Below are positions 1 through 8,416 of a stretch of DNA of 64,000 nucleotides, piece after piece. Source of the DNA: Bacillus thermotolerans (GTDB taxonomy: Bacteria > Bacillota > Bacilli > Bacillales > Domibacillaceae); contig NZ_JWJE02000009.1 of assembly GCF_000812025.2 (NCBI RefSeq), positions 1 through 64,000 of the forward strand, read 5' to 3'. Both the position numbers and the translations under genes were made by a program. A model generated the notes under the pieces. It worked only from the letters and a program-made list of their open reading frames with translations. It did no database searches and was not told where the DNA came from. Position 1 is the stretch's first letter. Each line of letters starts with the position of its first letter.

Positions 1-84
1 GACAAGCTGATGGGAAGCATCATACATGTGAAGATAGAACGCCCGGTTTTGTTCAATTTCCTGGTAGGTGTGAGAAAAGAACAT
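1..84 (-). CDS. N-terminal fragment of an unrecognised protein
   Basis: Only the first 28 codons are in the window; the reading frame is open to the edge and begins MFFSHTYQEIEQN. I do not recognise the family from this fragment. The start is supported by a strong Shine-Dalgarno sequence (GAGGAGAT) seven bases upstream. That Shine-Dalgarno is the 3' arm of a perfect 9-bp inverted repeat (see 90-120). It points away from yidD/ytzI on the same strand, lying downstream of them after a gap of about 100 bases. Confidence 0.55.
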   Translation of the reverse strand, partial: MFFSHTYQEIEQNRAFYLHMYDASHQLV

Positions 85-89
85 AAAAA

Positions 90-120
90 AATCTCCTCTT
101 TCATGTATTCTGAGGAGATT
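90..120 (-). promoter_or_regulatory. hairpin that pairs with the Shine-Dalgarno of the edge gene
   Basis: AATCTCCTC (90-98) and GAGGAGATT (112-120) form a perfect 9-bp inverted repeat with a 13-base loop. Read on the minus strand, the 3' arm is the ribosome binding site of the gene starting at 84, followed by a T tract and the ATG. The 5' arm would occlude that site when folded, which suggests translational control. There is no experimental support. Confidence 0.5.
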
Positions 121-185
121 CTACATATTTTTTCATTGCTTGTCCATTGACAGAAGACTTTATCAACAGAATGAAAAGCCGTGAA

Positions 186-434
186 TCACTGAGATTCACG
201 GCTTTTGTTGCGATCAGTCCAAGAGTCTGGAACGAAGTCAAAACCTCCTGGGTGGAAGGGATGACATTTTAAAATTCGTCTGACGGTTAAGTATCCGCCC
301 TTTAATGCGCCGAACCGCTTAACTGCTTCTAAGCCGTAATGAGAACATGTCGGGTAAAAACGGCATGTCGGCGGCTTTAAGGGTGAAATACATGTTTGAT
401 AAAAGCGGATCAGCCAAATAAATAGTTGTTTCAT
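186..434 (-). CDS. yidD: YidD-family membrane protein insertion factor
   Basis: An 82-residue protein of the YidD/DUF37 family (YtjA in B. subtilis). Family members are small, membrane-associated and thought to help YidC-dependent insertion of inner membrane proteins. The core is visible: an amphipathic N-terminus ([13 protein letters not shown]), the block [23 protein letters not shown] with conserved cysteines, and the C-terminal [14 protein letters not shown] longer reading frame exists upstream, but the ATG at 434 follows an AAGGATGA ribosome binding site and matches the usual start of the family. It lies 16 bases after ytzI on the same strand, so the two are probably co-transcribed. Confidence 0.9.
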   Translation of the reverse strand: MKQLFIWLIRFYQTCISPLKPPTCRFYPTCSHYGLEAVKRFGALKGGYLTVRRILKCHPFHPGGFDFVPDSWTDRNKSRESQ

Positions 435-450
435 TGCTGATAAGTCATCC

Positions 451-615
451 TTACTTGTCCTGTTCTTTTTTCTCAAGAACAGTTGATGAATGATCTTTAT
501 GTTCTTCGATTGGATCGACTGTATGTTTGAATTTATATGCTTTGTTCACTGCAACAACAGACATAGCAATCACAGCGAAGATAATAATAATAGAAATGAC
601 CATAACAACGGCCAT
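451..615 (-). CDS. ytzI: YtzI-like small membrane protein
   Basis: This 54-residue protein was read directly from the minus strand. It begins [18 protein letters not shown], a single hydrophobic segment of about 22 residues, followed by a short charged tail with [10 protein letters not shown] and a Lys/Glu-rich end. Length, topology and position next to yidD match YtzI of B. subtilis, a one-pass membrane protein of unknown function. The start is supported by an AGGAGG ribosome binding site about nine bases upstream. It is the first gene of a probable ytzI-yidD unit. The name rests mainly on synteny and overall shape. Confidence 0.72.
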   Translation of the reverse strand: MAVVMVISIIIIFAVIAMSVVAVNKAYKFKHTVDPIEEHKDHSSTVLEKKEQDK

Positions 616-681
616 GAAGCATTCCTCCTATCCATTTGTTCTCATTTATCATATCATGTTTTCTTCCCGCTGAAAAAGAAT

Positions 682-706
682 GTTTTAAATCCTCATGCAG
701 TGGTAA
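682..706 (+). promoter_or_regulatory. possible sigma-B promoter of dps
   Basis: GTTTTA, 13 bases, then TGGTAA. This resembles the sigma-B consensus GTTTAA-N12-15-GGGTAT at 9 of 12 positions. The site is about 50 bases before the dps start. Sigma-B control of dps is known in B. subtilis; the assignment here is inference. Confidence 0.4.
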
Positions 707-760
707 TGAATAAGTAGTGGTGATAGAAAAGGCATAACATAATTAGGAGGAATGAATTAG

Positions 761-1201
761 ATGTCTCAACAATTAATTAGCAGTGTAAACAAACAAATTG
801 CAAATTGGACAGTCATGTATACGAAGCTACATAATTATCACTGGTTCGTAACAGGTCCGCAATTCTTCTCACTTCATGAAAAGTTTGAGGAATTCTATAC
901 AGAAGCAGGCGTGCACATTGATGAATTAGCCGAACGACTATTAGCCCTTGAAGGAAAACCAGTGGCTACGTTAAAAGAGTCGTTAGAAATGGCTTCCATC
1001 GAAGAAGCTAGCGGCAATGAGTCTCCTGATGAGATGGTCCAATCCGTAGCCAACGACTTTACAACGATGATTACAGAACTTAAAGAAGCCATGGATCTTG
1101 CAGCGGAGGTCAATGATGAAACAACGGGTGATATGCTGTTATCTATTCATCAGGGCCTAGAGAAGCACGTGTGGATGCTTAAGTCTTATCTAGGAAAATA
1201 A
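761..1201 (+). CDS. dps: Dps/ferritin-like DNA-protecting protein
   Basis: A 146-residue mini-ferritin that assembles into a dodecamer, oxidises Fe(II) at intersubunit sites and stores it, protecting DNA from hydroxyl radicals. The ferroxidase residues fit the Listeria/Bacillus pattern: His27, His39, Asp54 and Glu58, with the same spacing of 12, 15 and 4 seen in the family. The N-terminus ([21 protein letters not shown]) matches B. subtilis Dps closely. A strong AGGAGG ribosome binding site precedes the ATG. It is monocistronic, ending at a strong terminator, and a sigma-B-like promoter lies upstream, consistent with a general-stress gene. Confidence 0.95.
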   Translation: MSQQLISSVNKQIANWTVMYTKLHNYHWFVTGPQFFSLHEKFEEFYTEAGVHIDELAERLLALEGKPVATLKESLEMASIEEASGNESPDEMVQSVANDFTTMITELKEAMDLAAEVNDETTGDMLLSIHQGLEKHVWMLKSYLGK

Positions 1202-1210
1202 ACAAAAATA

Positions 1211-1245
1211 AAGGATGTTCCCAAGTAAATTGGGAACATCCTTTT
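1211..1245 (+). terminator. intrinsic terminator after dps
   Basis: The 13-bp arms AAGGATGTTCCCA and TGGGAACATCCTT are followed by TTT. It begins 10 bases after the dps stop codon. Confidence 0.9.
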
Positions 1246-1261
1246 CTTATGTATGGGTGAT

Positions 1262-1510
1262 TTAGTGATAGAGTCGATTGTTCGGGAGGGAGTGATATGT
1301 GTCGTTCGTATCGAACTTTTGCTTTAATGCTTCAAACAGGTATAAACGGAAAAAATAGGCTAATTCCTCTTCTTTTAAATCTTTAATCATATTTAAAATT
1401 TCTTCTTGAGACAGTTGCTCAAGAACGGTTAGTGTAATCATGTCCAGATCTTCTTCCGTTCCTTGGAGCCTGCCTCTATAGATTTCGAATAATTCATCCA
1501 CCAATTTCAA
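1262..1510 (-). CDS. small acidic helical protein, DUF6154-like
   Basis: An 82-residue, mostly helical acidic protein (MKLVDELFEIYRGRL, then LSQEEILNMIKDLKEEELAYFFRLYLFEALKQKF). It resembles the DUF6154 family of Bacillaceae, which has no known function; that assignment is from memory of the pattern. The start codon is TTG, supported by AAGGAGAGG just upstream on the minus strand. It is convergent with dps, and the dps terminator lies between them. No signal peptide or membrane segment is visible. It could act as a small regulator or adaptor, but nothing in the sequence shows that. Confidence 0.65.
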   Translation of the reverse strand: MKLVDELFEIYRGRLQGTEEDLDMITLTVLEQLSQEEILNMIKDLKEEELAYFFRLYLFEALKQKFDTNDTYHSLPNNRLYH

Positions 1511-1680
1511 GATAATCCTCTCCTTTGTTTTAAGATATATGTAAGACTCTCCTTATCCCTTTATAACAGTTATACCCTAAATGGAGCGAATAAACCAGCG
1601 AATAAGCACCAACTTATAGAAGAAATTCTACTCATTTTTCTGAATAGCCGTGGGAAAGCTAAAAAAAGGAGGTGTTTATT

Positions 1681-1995
1681 GTGCAGAAGGAGAAGAATAC
1701 TTATTATATTTCAATTGCCAATGGGGAAATTATGCGAAGTTCGACTGATTCTCCATGGAACTTTAAAGTGGAGGCAACAGACGAAGAGATTACCGCTTTG
1801 AGGGAGCTGTTTAATGCCAATTATTCAACAGAATGGGCAAACTTTCTCCGAGCTCATGTGCCGTACGTTCAATATCATTATGACCGGGAAAATGATCAAT
1901 ATGACAGCCGTATGGAACAGGTATACGAGATGATTTATCAGCTTGGGGACGAAGAGGCAAAACAGTATGTCAAGGATATATGGAAGAAGGAGTAG
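1681..1995 (+). CDS. uncharacterised 104-residue protein
   Basis: I do not recognise a characterised family. The protein is acidic and aromatic-rich (MQKEKNTYYIS at the start, YVQYHYDRENDQYDSRMEQVYEMIYQ near the end), with no membrane segment. The GTG at 1681 is chosen because the AAAGGAGGTG ribosome binding site at 1667-1674 overlaps the in-frame GTG at 1672, ruling that one out. The gene has its own leader and is followed about 85 bases later by ytkD on the same strand. It sits among stress and nucleotide-sanitation genes, but this does not reveal a function. Confidence 0.7.
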   Translation: MQKEKNTYYISIANGEIMRSSTDSPWNFKVEATDEEITALRELFNANYSTEWANFLRAHVPYVQYHYDRENDQYDSRMEQVYEMIYQLGDEEAKQYVKDIWKKE

Positions 1996-2081
1996 CAGAC
2001 AGAGGCACAGAGGCTCACGCTTAGAAGAAAATAAGGTATAATGGATTCAACATATAAAAATAAATCAGCAGGGGAACGAAT

Positions 2082-2561
2082 ATGTTTGAATTCACAGATC
2101 AAAATGGCTGCCGGGTAACGCTTTCTTTCACAAGGAATGCTTTTTCCTTGTCTGCCCGGCATGTCCTTGTTTTTTGTCGATATCATCAAAATTGGCTGCT
2201 TACCTGCCACCCGAAAAGAGGGCTAGAGTGCCCCGGCGGAAAGGTGGAAACTGGAGAAACACTGGAGCAAGCAGCCGTGCGTGAAGTGTATGAAGAAACG
2301 GGAGCGGTTGTGGACACGTTGTCTTTTATTGGAGAGTATTATGTAAATCAGCCGGAGAACCCGTTTGTAAAAGCGGTTTTCTTTGCGGAAATTGGGAAAA
2401 TAGAAAAGAAGCAGCACTATTTAGAAACGAACGGCCCCATGTTATTCGACCAGGATTTGCGTACGGAAAGGATGAATCCCCGCTTTAGCTTTCTAATGAA
2501 GGATGAGGTAGTAGAGAGAACGCTTAACTTCCTGGAAGAGAACGAGTGGCTTAAACAATAA
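2082..2561 (+). CDS. ytkD: Nudix hydrolase YtkD (nucleoside triphosphate pyrophosphatase)
   Basis: A 159-residue Nudix enzyme. B. subtilis YtkD hydrolyses 8-oxo-dGTP and other (d)NTPs and also has RNA pyrophosphohydrolase activity (RppH-like), so it links nucleotide sanitation and mRNA decay. The Nudix box is intact at about residues 52-74 (GGKVETGETLEQAAVREVYE followed by ETG), with the REVYEE metal-binding core. The C-terminal half (NGPMLFDQ, FSFLMKDEVV) also matches YtkD. The stop codon is 16 bases before ytmA, indicating an operon ytkD-ytmA-ytmB. Confidence 0.9.
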   Translation: MFEFTDQNGCRVTLSFTRNAFSLSARHVLVFCRYHQNWLLTCHPKRGLECPGGKVETGETLEQAAVREVYEETGAVVDTLSFIGEYYVNQPENPFVKAVFFAEIGKIEKKQHYLETNGPMLFDQDLRTERMNPRFSFLMKDEVVERTLNFLEENEWLKQ

Positions 2562-2577
2562 TAAATGTGGTGATAAG

Positions 2578-3354
2578 ATGGATCAAATCATTGATTGCTA
2601 TCGTTTCCCTTCTCCCAATCCGCGTGTGCGCCTATCCATGGTTACATATTGGTCAGATGGTTTAAAGGTAAAGGGAATGCTTGCAGAGCCGAAAGAGGAA
2701 GGAACGTACGACGGATTCCTTTACTTACGTGGAGGCATCAAAAACGTGGGAATGGTGCGGCCCGCCCGCATAGCACAGTTTGCCTCTGAAGGTTTTATTG
2801 TTTTCGCACCGTTCTATCGGGGAAACCGGGGCGGTGAGGGAAACGAGGATTTTGCTGGAGAAGACCGGATGGATGCCTTTGCCGCTTTTGATTTGCTTAT
2901 GTCTCACCCGAGAGTGAATCATCATGTGCATATTTTTGGCTTTTCTCGGGGAGGTGTCATGGCCCTTCTGACCGCCCTGGAAAGGAATCCTGCCTCGATC
3001 GTGACATGGGGCGGGGTTTCAGATATGGTCTTAACCTATGAAGAAAGGAAAGATCTGCGTCGGATGATGAAGCGGGTAATTGGTGCCAGCCCTTATAAGG
3101 ATGAAGAGGTGTATAGATGGCGCACACCATTGTACGAGCTTGATAAAATAGATGCACCAGTTCTCATCATTCACGGAATGCATGATCAGAATGTCTCGCC
3201 TGAGCATGCATTCCGTTTAGAAAGAAGACTGCAAGAATTAGAGAAAACAGTGGAGACATGGTATTTTAAGGAGTACAACCATTATTTTCCGCCTCGTGTT
3301 AACAGAAGAATTGTGACCGATGTAGGACGATGGATGAAGAAACATAGAGAATAA
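2578..3354 (+). CDS. ytmA: alpha/beta hydrolase YtmA (S9-like peptidase/esterase)
   Basis: A 258-residue alpha/beta hydrolase of the dienelactone hydrolase/prolyl oligopeptidase group. The catalytic triad is visible: Ser123 in GFSRGG, Asp203 in IHGMHDQNVS and His235 in NHYFPP. The oxyanion region LYLRGGIKNVGMVRPARI and the block GNEDFAGEDRMDAF are near-identical to B. subtilis YtmA, whose substrate is unknown. There is no signal peptide, so it is cytoplasmic. It is sandwiched between ytkD and ytmB with gaps of under 20 bases, consistent with one transcript. Confidence 0.88.
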   Translation: MDQIIDCYRFPSPNPRVRLSMVTYWSDGLKVKGMLAEPKEEGTYDGFLYLRGGIKNVGMVRPARIAQFASEGFIVFAPFYRGNRGGEGNEDFAGEDRMDAFAAFDLLMSHPRVNHHVHIFGFSRGGVMALLTALERNPASIVTWGGVSDMVLTYEERKDLRRMMKRVIGASPYKDEEVYRWRTPLYELDKIDAPVLIIHGMHDQNVSPEHAFRLERRLQELEKTVETWYFKEYNHYFPPRVNRRIVTDVGRWMKKHRE

Positions 3355-3372
3355 AAGTGAGGAGGAACGACT

Positions 3373-3615
3373 ATGGGAATGCCGATGGAACTCAATACGA
3401 TGATTGTGACGAAGGGAAAAGAAACGCGTCATGAGGAAAACTTATTTTCGCTGAAGAAAAAAGGATACCGCCTTTATCCGATTGATATACCGCTGAGCGT
3501 GCATAAAGTGCGCGATGGGGATCCAACCGGGACAGCTGTGATTGAAAAAGTGGAGTGGGAAAGCGAGGAGACTACCATTACGTATAGGCTCATCTCTTTA
3601 AATACCACAAACTAA
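3373..3615 (+). CDS. ytmB: DUF2584 protein YtmB
   Basis: An 80-residue protein matching B. subtilis YtmB in length and in the blocks MELNTMIVTKG, ENLFSLKKKGYRLYP and ITYRLISLNT. It belongs to DUF2584, a small beta-rich family confined to Bacillales with no assigned function. The ATG follows GAGGAACGACT, a usable ribosome binding site. It is the last gene of the ytkD-ytmA-ytmB unit and is followed by a terminator hairpin. Confidence 0.88.
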   Translation: MGMPMELNTMIVTKGKETRHEENLFSLKKKGYRLYPIDIPLSVHKVRDGDPTGTAVIEKVEWESEETTITYRLISLNTTN

Positions 3616-3636
3616 TGAGGGAAATAGACAATATTA

Positions 3637-3669
3637 AACGGCGGCAAAGACACGCGGCCGTCGTTTTTT
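3637..3669 (+). terminator. intrinsic terminator after ytmB
   Basis: AACGGCGGC pairs with GCCGTCGTT (one G-T pair) and is followed by TTTT. It closes the ytkD-ytmA-ytmB unit. Confidence 0.8.
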
Positions 3670-3716
3670 GTTCAAGTAAGAGCGGTTGATAAACAGTAAA
3701 AAGAAAGGTGAGGTGA

Positions 3717-4289
3717 ATGGCTAGAAAAAGAGCGTTTACGGAGGAAGAGCTTTTGGATACTGCGGAACAGCTAATCATTGAACAGGGCTATAGCAGCTTT
3801 CATTTAAAGAAGCTAGCCGAGCATTTAGCATCCGGGGCGCGGAGTACGATTTACCAGTACTTCGCCAATAAAGAAGAAATAGCTGCTGCCTGTATGAAGA
3901 GAGCGATGGTACGTACAGTTGCGAAGGCTGAGCAGGTAGATGAACGAGAGCCGTTAAATGCTCTGCGTGATCTGCTTCGAATGTATATGCAGGAGGCAGA
4001 TCTTCATGCCATACTGGGAGACGTAAGAAAAATAGATGTATCTCAGTCTGAAAAAGCGGCCGAGCTTGTCCGAGAGGTTATGGGTATGCATGAGACACTT
4101 AGTGACCAGCTTTCCCGAATTTTTCAACAGGCGCAAAATGAAGGGGTGGTACGACGGGATATTCCGTTTGTTATTCTAGCGAGTTTATTTTTTCAACTGA
4201 TTAACACACCGAATGTCATGCAGCTGCCTTCTGAAGAGTGGGCGGATTATTTATTTAATATTTGGTATGAAGGGAGCGGAAAAAAATAA
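3717..4289 (+). CDS. TetR-family transcriptional repressor
   Basis: A 190-residue TetR regulator. The N-terminal helix-turn-helix is clear (ELLDTAEQLIIEQGYSSFH, then KKLAEHLASGARSTIYQYF and NKEEIAAACM), with the usual YQYFxNKEE ending of the recognition helix. The C-terminal part is a divergent all-helical ligand and dimer domain. It lies 94 bases upstream of an MMPL exporter, and a TTGACA-N4-TGTCAA palindrome overlaps the exporter's -35 box. The simplest reading is that it represses the exporter and is relieved by a transported lipid or drug. The cassette separates ytmB from pckA and looks like an accessory insertion. Confidence 0.88.
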   Translation: MARKRAFTEEELLDTAEQLIIEQGYSSFHLKKLAEHLASGARSTIYQYFANKEEIAAACMKRAMVRTVAKAEQVDEREPLNALRDLLRMYMQEADLHAILGDVRKIDVSQSEKAAELVREVMGMHETLSDQLSRIFQQAQNEGVVRRDIPFVILASLFFQLINTPNVMQLPSEEWADYLFNIWYEGSGKK

Positions 4290-4306
4290 TCGCTCCCTTT
4301 CCTTGC
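4272..4306 (+). terminator. terminator overlapping the end of the tetR gene
   Basis: GGGAGCG (4272-4278) pairs with CGCTCCC (4291-4297), followed by a T-rich stretch. The 5' arm lies inside the last codons of the tetR gene, and the exporter promoter begins 8 bases after the hairpin. Confidence 0.65.
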
Positions 4307-4313
4307 TTTATTT

Positions 4314-4342
4314 TTGACACTCATGTCAATATTGTTTTTAAT
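4314..4342 (+). promoter_or_regulatory. exporter promoter with an overlapping palindromic operator
   Basis: A TTGACA -35 box and TTTAAT -10 box are separated by 17 bases. The -35 is the left arm of the perfect palindrome TTGACActcaTGTCAA (4314-4329). A repressor bound there would block RNA polymerase, and the neighbouring TetR protein is the obvious candidate. Confidence 0.65.
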
Positions 4343-4383
4343 GAAAAAGAGCTGAGTTTTTTAATAGACAAGGAGGAGAATGA

Positions 4384-6486
4384 ATGAAAGAGCTACTTAG
4401 GCCGCTTACAGATCGGGTGTCGACTCGGAAAGGAAGGTGGATAGTGATTCTTGCTTGGCTGCTTGCAGCTGTATTGCTCAGTGTATTAGCGCCAAGCTCA
4501 CGTGATTACAGCGTATCTTCTATCCAGTCCCTGCCTGACGATTCACCAGCGATGGAAGCGGCGGAGAAAGCTTCTCATTACTTTCCAGACGATGAAGGGA
4601 CACCTGCCATTCTCGTATTTAATACAGAGAACGGCGAATTAGAATTGACCGCACTTTCTCAAGCAGTTGAACATATGCAGCAAACCGCTGTTGATGGAGT
4701 AAAGGAAATTGTACCATTTCATAAGCTTCCGCCTCCAGCTCAAGAGCAGTTTCTTTCTGAGGATCGTTCAGCTGCGGCCATTCCTTTCATATTTGAGGAA
4801 GGGCTTGAGACAGACGAAATCGAAGCAGGTATTAATGAAGTCAATAAGATTGCTTCTGAACAAGCGGAGAATACAGGGATCTATGTGACTGGACCGGCTG
4901 GGATTGCGGTAGACACCACTGCTCTCTTTTCACAGGCAGATATTGTTCTGCTGCTGTCCACTGTGGGGATTATTCTGGCACTTTTAATTATTATTTACCG
5001 CTCGCCGCTTTTGGCGCTTATTCCATTGCTGGCTTCTGCAGTGGTGTATGCTGTTACTGACCGGATTTTAGGGCTGTACGGCAAAGCCGGACTCGACATG
5101 AGCAGCCAATCATTATCCATTATGACGATTCTGCTGTTCGCAGCGGTAACGGATTATTCACTGTTCGTGCTGGCTCGCTACCGAGAAGAACTCAAGGTGT
5201 ACGATGATAAATACAAAGCGATGAAAGAGGTAATGAGAGGAACAGGCGAACCGCTTTTCTTCTCAGGAGGAACCGTGTTAGCAGCGATGCTTGTCTTATT
5301 CTTTGCTTCTATCGGTGACTACCAAAACTTTGCGCCTATCTTCGCTACTGTCATGGCAGTAATCATGATTGGTTCTTTAACCCTCGTTCCTGCTTTATTT
5401 ATTTTATTTGGACGCAGATCTTTCTGGCCAAAAGTGCCTCAAGTAGGAGGGAAAGCTGAACAGGAGAGTGGCCTTTGGAGCAAGGTGGGAAGCTTTGTAA
5501 CGAGCCGGCCGCTTATTGCTGGCGGTATGGTTCTTCTGCTGATGATTGTCACTTCGTTGAATACATTAAACATCAAATATGAATTTAATACGTTAAAGTC
5601 TTTTCCGGATGATATGCCTTCTCTTCAAGGCTATGAAGTCGTGGAAGAGAAGTTTGCAGCTGGCGATGTAGCACCGACAACTGTCATCTTCGAAGGGAAT
5701 GGGGAAGCAGAGCGTCTGGCTGCTGAGCTTGAACAACAACCCGGAGTAGGGACGGTTACTCCATCAGCTGTAAGTGAGGATGGAGAAGCTCAGGAGCTAT
5801 CCTTATCTTTTGAGGGCAACCCTTATGAAGAACCGGCTATGAAGGCGCTAGAGGCCCTCCGCGAAAATAAAGAAGCCATTGTAAAAGCTGCCGGGGCAGA
5901 GGGAGAGCTTTATTTTGCCGGAGAGACAGCTCAAAATGTGGATGACCGCTTGCTAAACAACCGTGATTTAAAGGTAATTGTGTTACTAGAAACTATTTTG
6001 ATTTTTGTCATGCTGATCGTTCTGACCCGCTCGGTTAAGATGCCGATTTATATGGTAGGTACCATCTTGGTTTCCTTCCTATCAGCACTCGGATTAGGAA
6101 TATTCTTAACCGAACTGTTTTTCGGTATTGATGCGATTAGTACACGGGTGCCGCTATATGCCTTCATCTTCCTAGTAGCACTGGGCATCGATTATAATAT
6201 TATCCTTGTCTCTCGTTACTTAGAAGAGCGTGAAAAGTATCCACTGAAGGAGGCTGTCAAAATAGCGGTGTCGAAGACAGGAGGAGTGATCTCCTCGGCT
6301 GGTATTATTCTCGCCGCTACATTCGCCGTGCTAATGACACAGCCAATCGAAATTTTATTTGTCTTTGGTTTTATTGTCGCCATAGGGATTTTAATTGATA
6401 CGTTCTTAGTCCGGGGGTTATTGTTGCCGTCTTTGCTGATATTCTTTGAAAAGAACCGGGCAAGTGAAAGGAAGCAAGCAAGATAG
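4384..6486 (+). CDS. MMPL-family RND transporter
   Basis: A 700-residue MMPL/RND-type transporter with two equivalent halves. Each half has an N-terminal membrane helix, an extracytoplasmic loop and a block of five or six membrane helices. The proton-relay motifs are visible: VTDYSLFVLARYREE in the first half and GIDYNIILVSRYLEE in the second. The family exports lipids, siderophores, peptides and drugs; related proteins in B. subtilis are YdgH and YdfJ. The start follows AAGGAGGAG. It is controlled by its own promoter/operator downstream of the tetR gene. The substrate cannot be read from sequence. Confidence 0.9.
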   Translation: MKELLRPLTDRVSTRKGRWIVILAWLLAAVLLSVLAPSSRDYSVSSIQSLPDDSPAMEAAEKASHYFPDDEGTPAILVFNTENGELELTALSQAVEHMQQTAVDGVKEIVPFHKLPPPAQEQFLSEDRSAAAIPFIFEEGLETDEIEAGINEVNKIASEQAENTGIYVTGPAGIAVDTTALFSQADIVLLLSTVGIILALLIIIYRSPLLALIPLLASAVVYAVTDRILGLYGKAGLDMSSQSLSIMTILLFAAVTDYSLFVLARYREELKVYDDKYKAMKEVMRGTGEPLFFSGGTVLAAMLVLFFASIGDYQNFAPIFATVMAVIMIGSLTLVPALFILFGRRSFWPKVPQVGGKAEQESGLWSKVGSFVTSRPLIAGGMVLLLMIVTSLNTLNIKYEFNTLKSFPDDMPSLQGYEVVEEKFAAGDVAPTTVIFEGNGEAERLAAELEQQPGVGTVTPSAVSEDGEAQELSLSFEGNPYEEPAMKALEALRENKEAIVKAAGAEGELYFAGETAQNVDDRLLNNRDLKVIVLLETILIFVMLIVLTRSVKMPIYMVGTILVSFLSALGLGIFLTELFFGIDAISTRVPLYAFIFLVALGIDYNIILVSRYLEEREKYPLKEAVKIAVSKTGGVISSAGIILAATFAVLMTQPIEILFVFGFIVAIGILIDTFLVRGLLLPSLLIFFEKNRASERKQAR

Positions 6487-6487
6487 T

Positions 6488-6524
6488 AAAAAAGCGTGCT
6501 CTCGAAGAGAGGCACGCTTTTTTT
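6488..6524. terminator. bidirectional terminator between the MMPL gene and pckA
   Basis: AAAAAAGCGTGC and GCACGCTTTTTT flank a short inner stem (CTCTC/GAGAG). With A and T tracts on both sides it can stop transcription from both convergent genes. Confidence 0.9.
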
Positions 6525-6530
6525 AGGTGA

Positions 6531-8117
6531 TTATAACACTGGTCCGCCAAGTTCAACGATTTCTTTTGAAACATTTTCGAACTTCTTGAAGTTCTCACGG
6601 AATTTGTCAGCCAATTCTTTTGCTTTAGTCATAAACGCATCTTCGTCTGCCCATGCTTTGCGCGGGATTAACACTTCATCAGGAACACCAGGTACATGAA
6701 GCGGAATTTGCAGGCCGAATGTTTTTGTTGTGTAAGTTTCAACGTTGTTTAATTCGCCTTCAAGAGCTGCTTGAACCATCGCACGCGTATAAGCAAGCTT
6801 CATGCGGGAACCAACACCATATTCTCCGCCAGTCCAGCCTGTATTTACTAGGAAGACTTGAACGTTATGTTCATCAATTTTCTTACCAAGCATTTCCGCA
6901 TAGCGTGTCGCTTCAAGCGGAAGGAATGGTGAACCGAAGCATGTAGAGAATGTAGCTTCAGGAGCAGTTACGCCGCGTTCTGTACCGGCAAGCTTAGAAG
7001 TATAGCCGCTTAAGAAATGGTACATCGCTTGTTCTTTTGTTAATTTGCTGATTGGAGGCAATACGCCGAATGCATCCGCTGTTAAGAAGATAATTGTGTT
7101 CGGATGGCCAGCTACACTTGGATCTACGATATTATCCATAGCTTGAAGCGAGTAAGCCGCACGTGTATTTTCTGTTAATGAATTGTCTTCGTAATCCGGA
7201 ATGCGTGTATTTTCATCAAGAACAACATTTTCTAATACTGCACCGAAACGGATCGCATCGTAGATTTGCGGCTCTTTCTCACGTGTAAGGCCGATTGTCT
7301 TCGCATAGCAGCCGCCCTCGATGTTGAATACTCCGTTTGATGACCAGCCATGCTCATCATCACCGATCAGGCGGCGGTTTGGATCAGCACTTAACGTTGT
7401 TTTCCCTGTACCGGAAAGGCCGAAGAATAGAGCCACATCGCCTTCATAGCCAACATTCGCTGAGCAATGCATTGGCAGAACGTCGTTTTCAGGAAGCAGG
7501 TAGTTCATAACGGAGAAGATTGACTTCTTCATTTCACCTGCATATTCTGTACCGCCAATTAAGACAACACGGCGCTCGAAGGATACGATGATAAATGCCT
7601 CTGATCTTGTGCCATCAACTTCAGGGTCAGCTTTGAAGCCTGGTGCTGAGATGACAGTGAAGCCAGCTTGGTGGTTTTTCAATTCTTCTTCAGTCGGGCG
7701 AATAAAGAGCTGATGAACAAAAAGGTTATGCCATGCATACTCGTTAATCACCTGGATTGGTAAGCGGTTTGCTTGATCTGCACCCGCGAAGCCTTTAAAA
7801 ACAAAAAGTTCTTCTTTTTCCTTTAAGTAACCGATCACTTTCGTGTATAATTGATCAAACACTTCTTTAGAAATAGGCTCATTGACTGGTCCCCAATCAA
7901 TTTTATCCTTCGTAGAAGGTTCCTCGACAATAAATTTATCTTTAGGCGAACGGCCAGTATATTTTCCAGTTTCTGCGCGCACCGCTCCAGAGGCTGTTAA
8001 AACGCCTTCCTCGCGATTTAATACCTTTTCTACAAGCAATGGCACAGATGGCTGTATAGTTACGTTAGAGCCCTTTAAAAGATCCACAATTTCGCTTGCG
8101 ATGTTCACAGTCTTCAT
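6531..8117 (-). CDS. pckA: phosphoenolpyruvate carboxykinase (ATP)
   Basis: A 528-residue ATP-dependent PEP carboxykinase catalysing oxaloacetate + ATP to PEP + ADP + CO2, the first committed step of gluconeogenesis. The kinase P-loop is at about residues 233-241 (GLSGTGKTT, Lys239), followed by the metal-binding GDDEHGW. The substrate loop [12 protein letters not shown] is near residue 51, and NTGWTGG lies in the C-terminal half. The ATG follows AAAGGATGG. It is divergent from metK, and a CcpN-like site overlaps its promoter, consistent with glucose repression of gluconeogenesis. Confidence 0.97.
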   Translation of the reverse strand: MKTVNIASEIVDLLKGSNVTIQPSVPLLVEKVLNREEGVLTASGAVRAETGKYTGRSPKDKFIVEEPSTKDKIDWGPVNEPISKEVFDQLYTKVIGYLKEKEELFVFKGFAGADQANRLPIQVINEYAWHNLFVHQLFIRPTEEELKNHQAGFTVISAPGFKADPEVDGTRSEAFIIVSFERRVVLIGGTEYAGEMKKSIFSVMNYLLPENDVLPMHCSANVGYEGDVALFFGLSGTGKTTLSADPNRRLIGDDEHGWSSNGVFNIEGGCYAKTIGLTREKEPQIYDAIRFGAVLENVVLDENTRIPDYEDNSLTENTRAAYSLQAMDNIVDPSVAGHPNTIIFLTADAFGVLPPISKLTKEQAMYHFLSGYTSKLAGTERGVTAPEATFSTCFGSPFLPLEATRYAEMLGKKIDEHNVQVFLVNTGWTGGEYGVGSRMKLAYTRAMVQAALEGELNNVETYTTKTFGLQIPLHVPGVPDEVLIPRKAWADEDAFMTKAKELADKFRENFKKFENVSKEIVELGGPVL

Positions 8118-8174
8118 AAATTTATAACCATCCTTTATCTAGTAAATGTATGTGATCTGTCAATTCTCAAAAAT

Positions 8175-8210
8175 AGTATAACACATTCCCATTAATAGTC
8201 TATACTATTA
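8175..8210 (-). promoter_or_regulatory. pckA promoter with CcpN-like site and palindromic operator
   Basis: On the minus strand TGTGTTATACT (8185-8175) contains an extended -10 element (TGnTATACT) and fits the CcpN motif TRTGHYATAYW as I recall it. The -35 region is covered by the perfect palindrome TAATAGTctatACTATTA (8193-8210). In B. subtilis CcpN represses pckA and gapB under glycolytic conditions. Assignment to CcpN is by motif and orthology only. Confidence 0.55.
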
Positions 8211-8370
8211 TTTGATTTTTTGTTATTTTTTATTGTCGGCTTATTTTTGCAAGATATTTATCATAATACAACGGTTTTTCTACATTTTACATGACTGAAA
8301 CTGATTTGTCTGCTGAAGGGTGTTTTTAGACAAAGAAGGAAGCAGAAAGCCCTGTTTTTAAGGATAGTTG

Positions 8371-8399
8371 TTGACATTAATGGGGGAATTACGTAAGAT
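8371..8399 (+). promoter_or_regulatory. sigma-A promoter of metK
   Basis: TTGACA and TAAGAT are separated by 17 bases. The promoter is placed so that transcription begins just before the SAM riboswitch. Confidence 0.8.
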
Positions 8400-8416
8400 G
8401 TAACCTTGAACGGATA

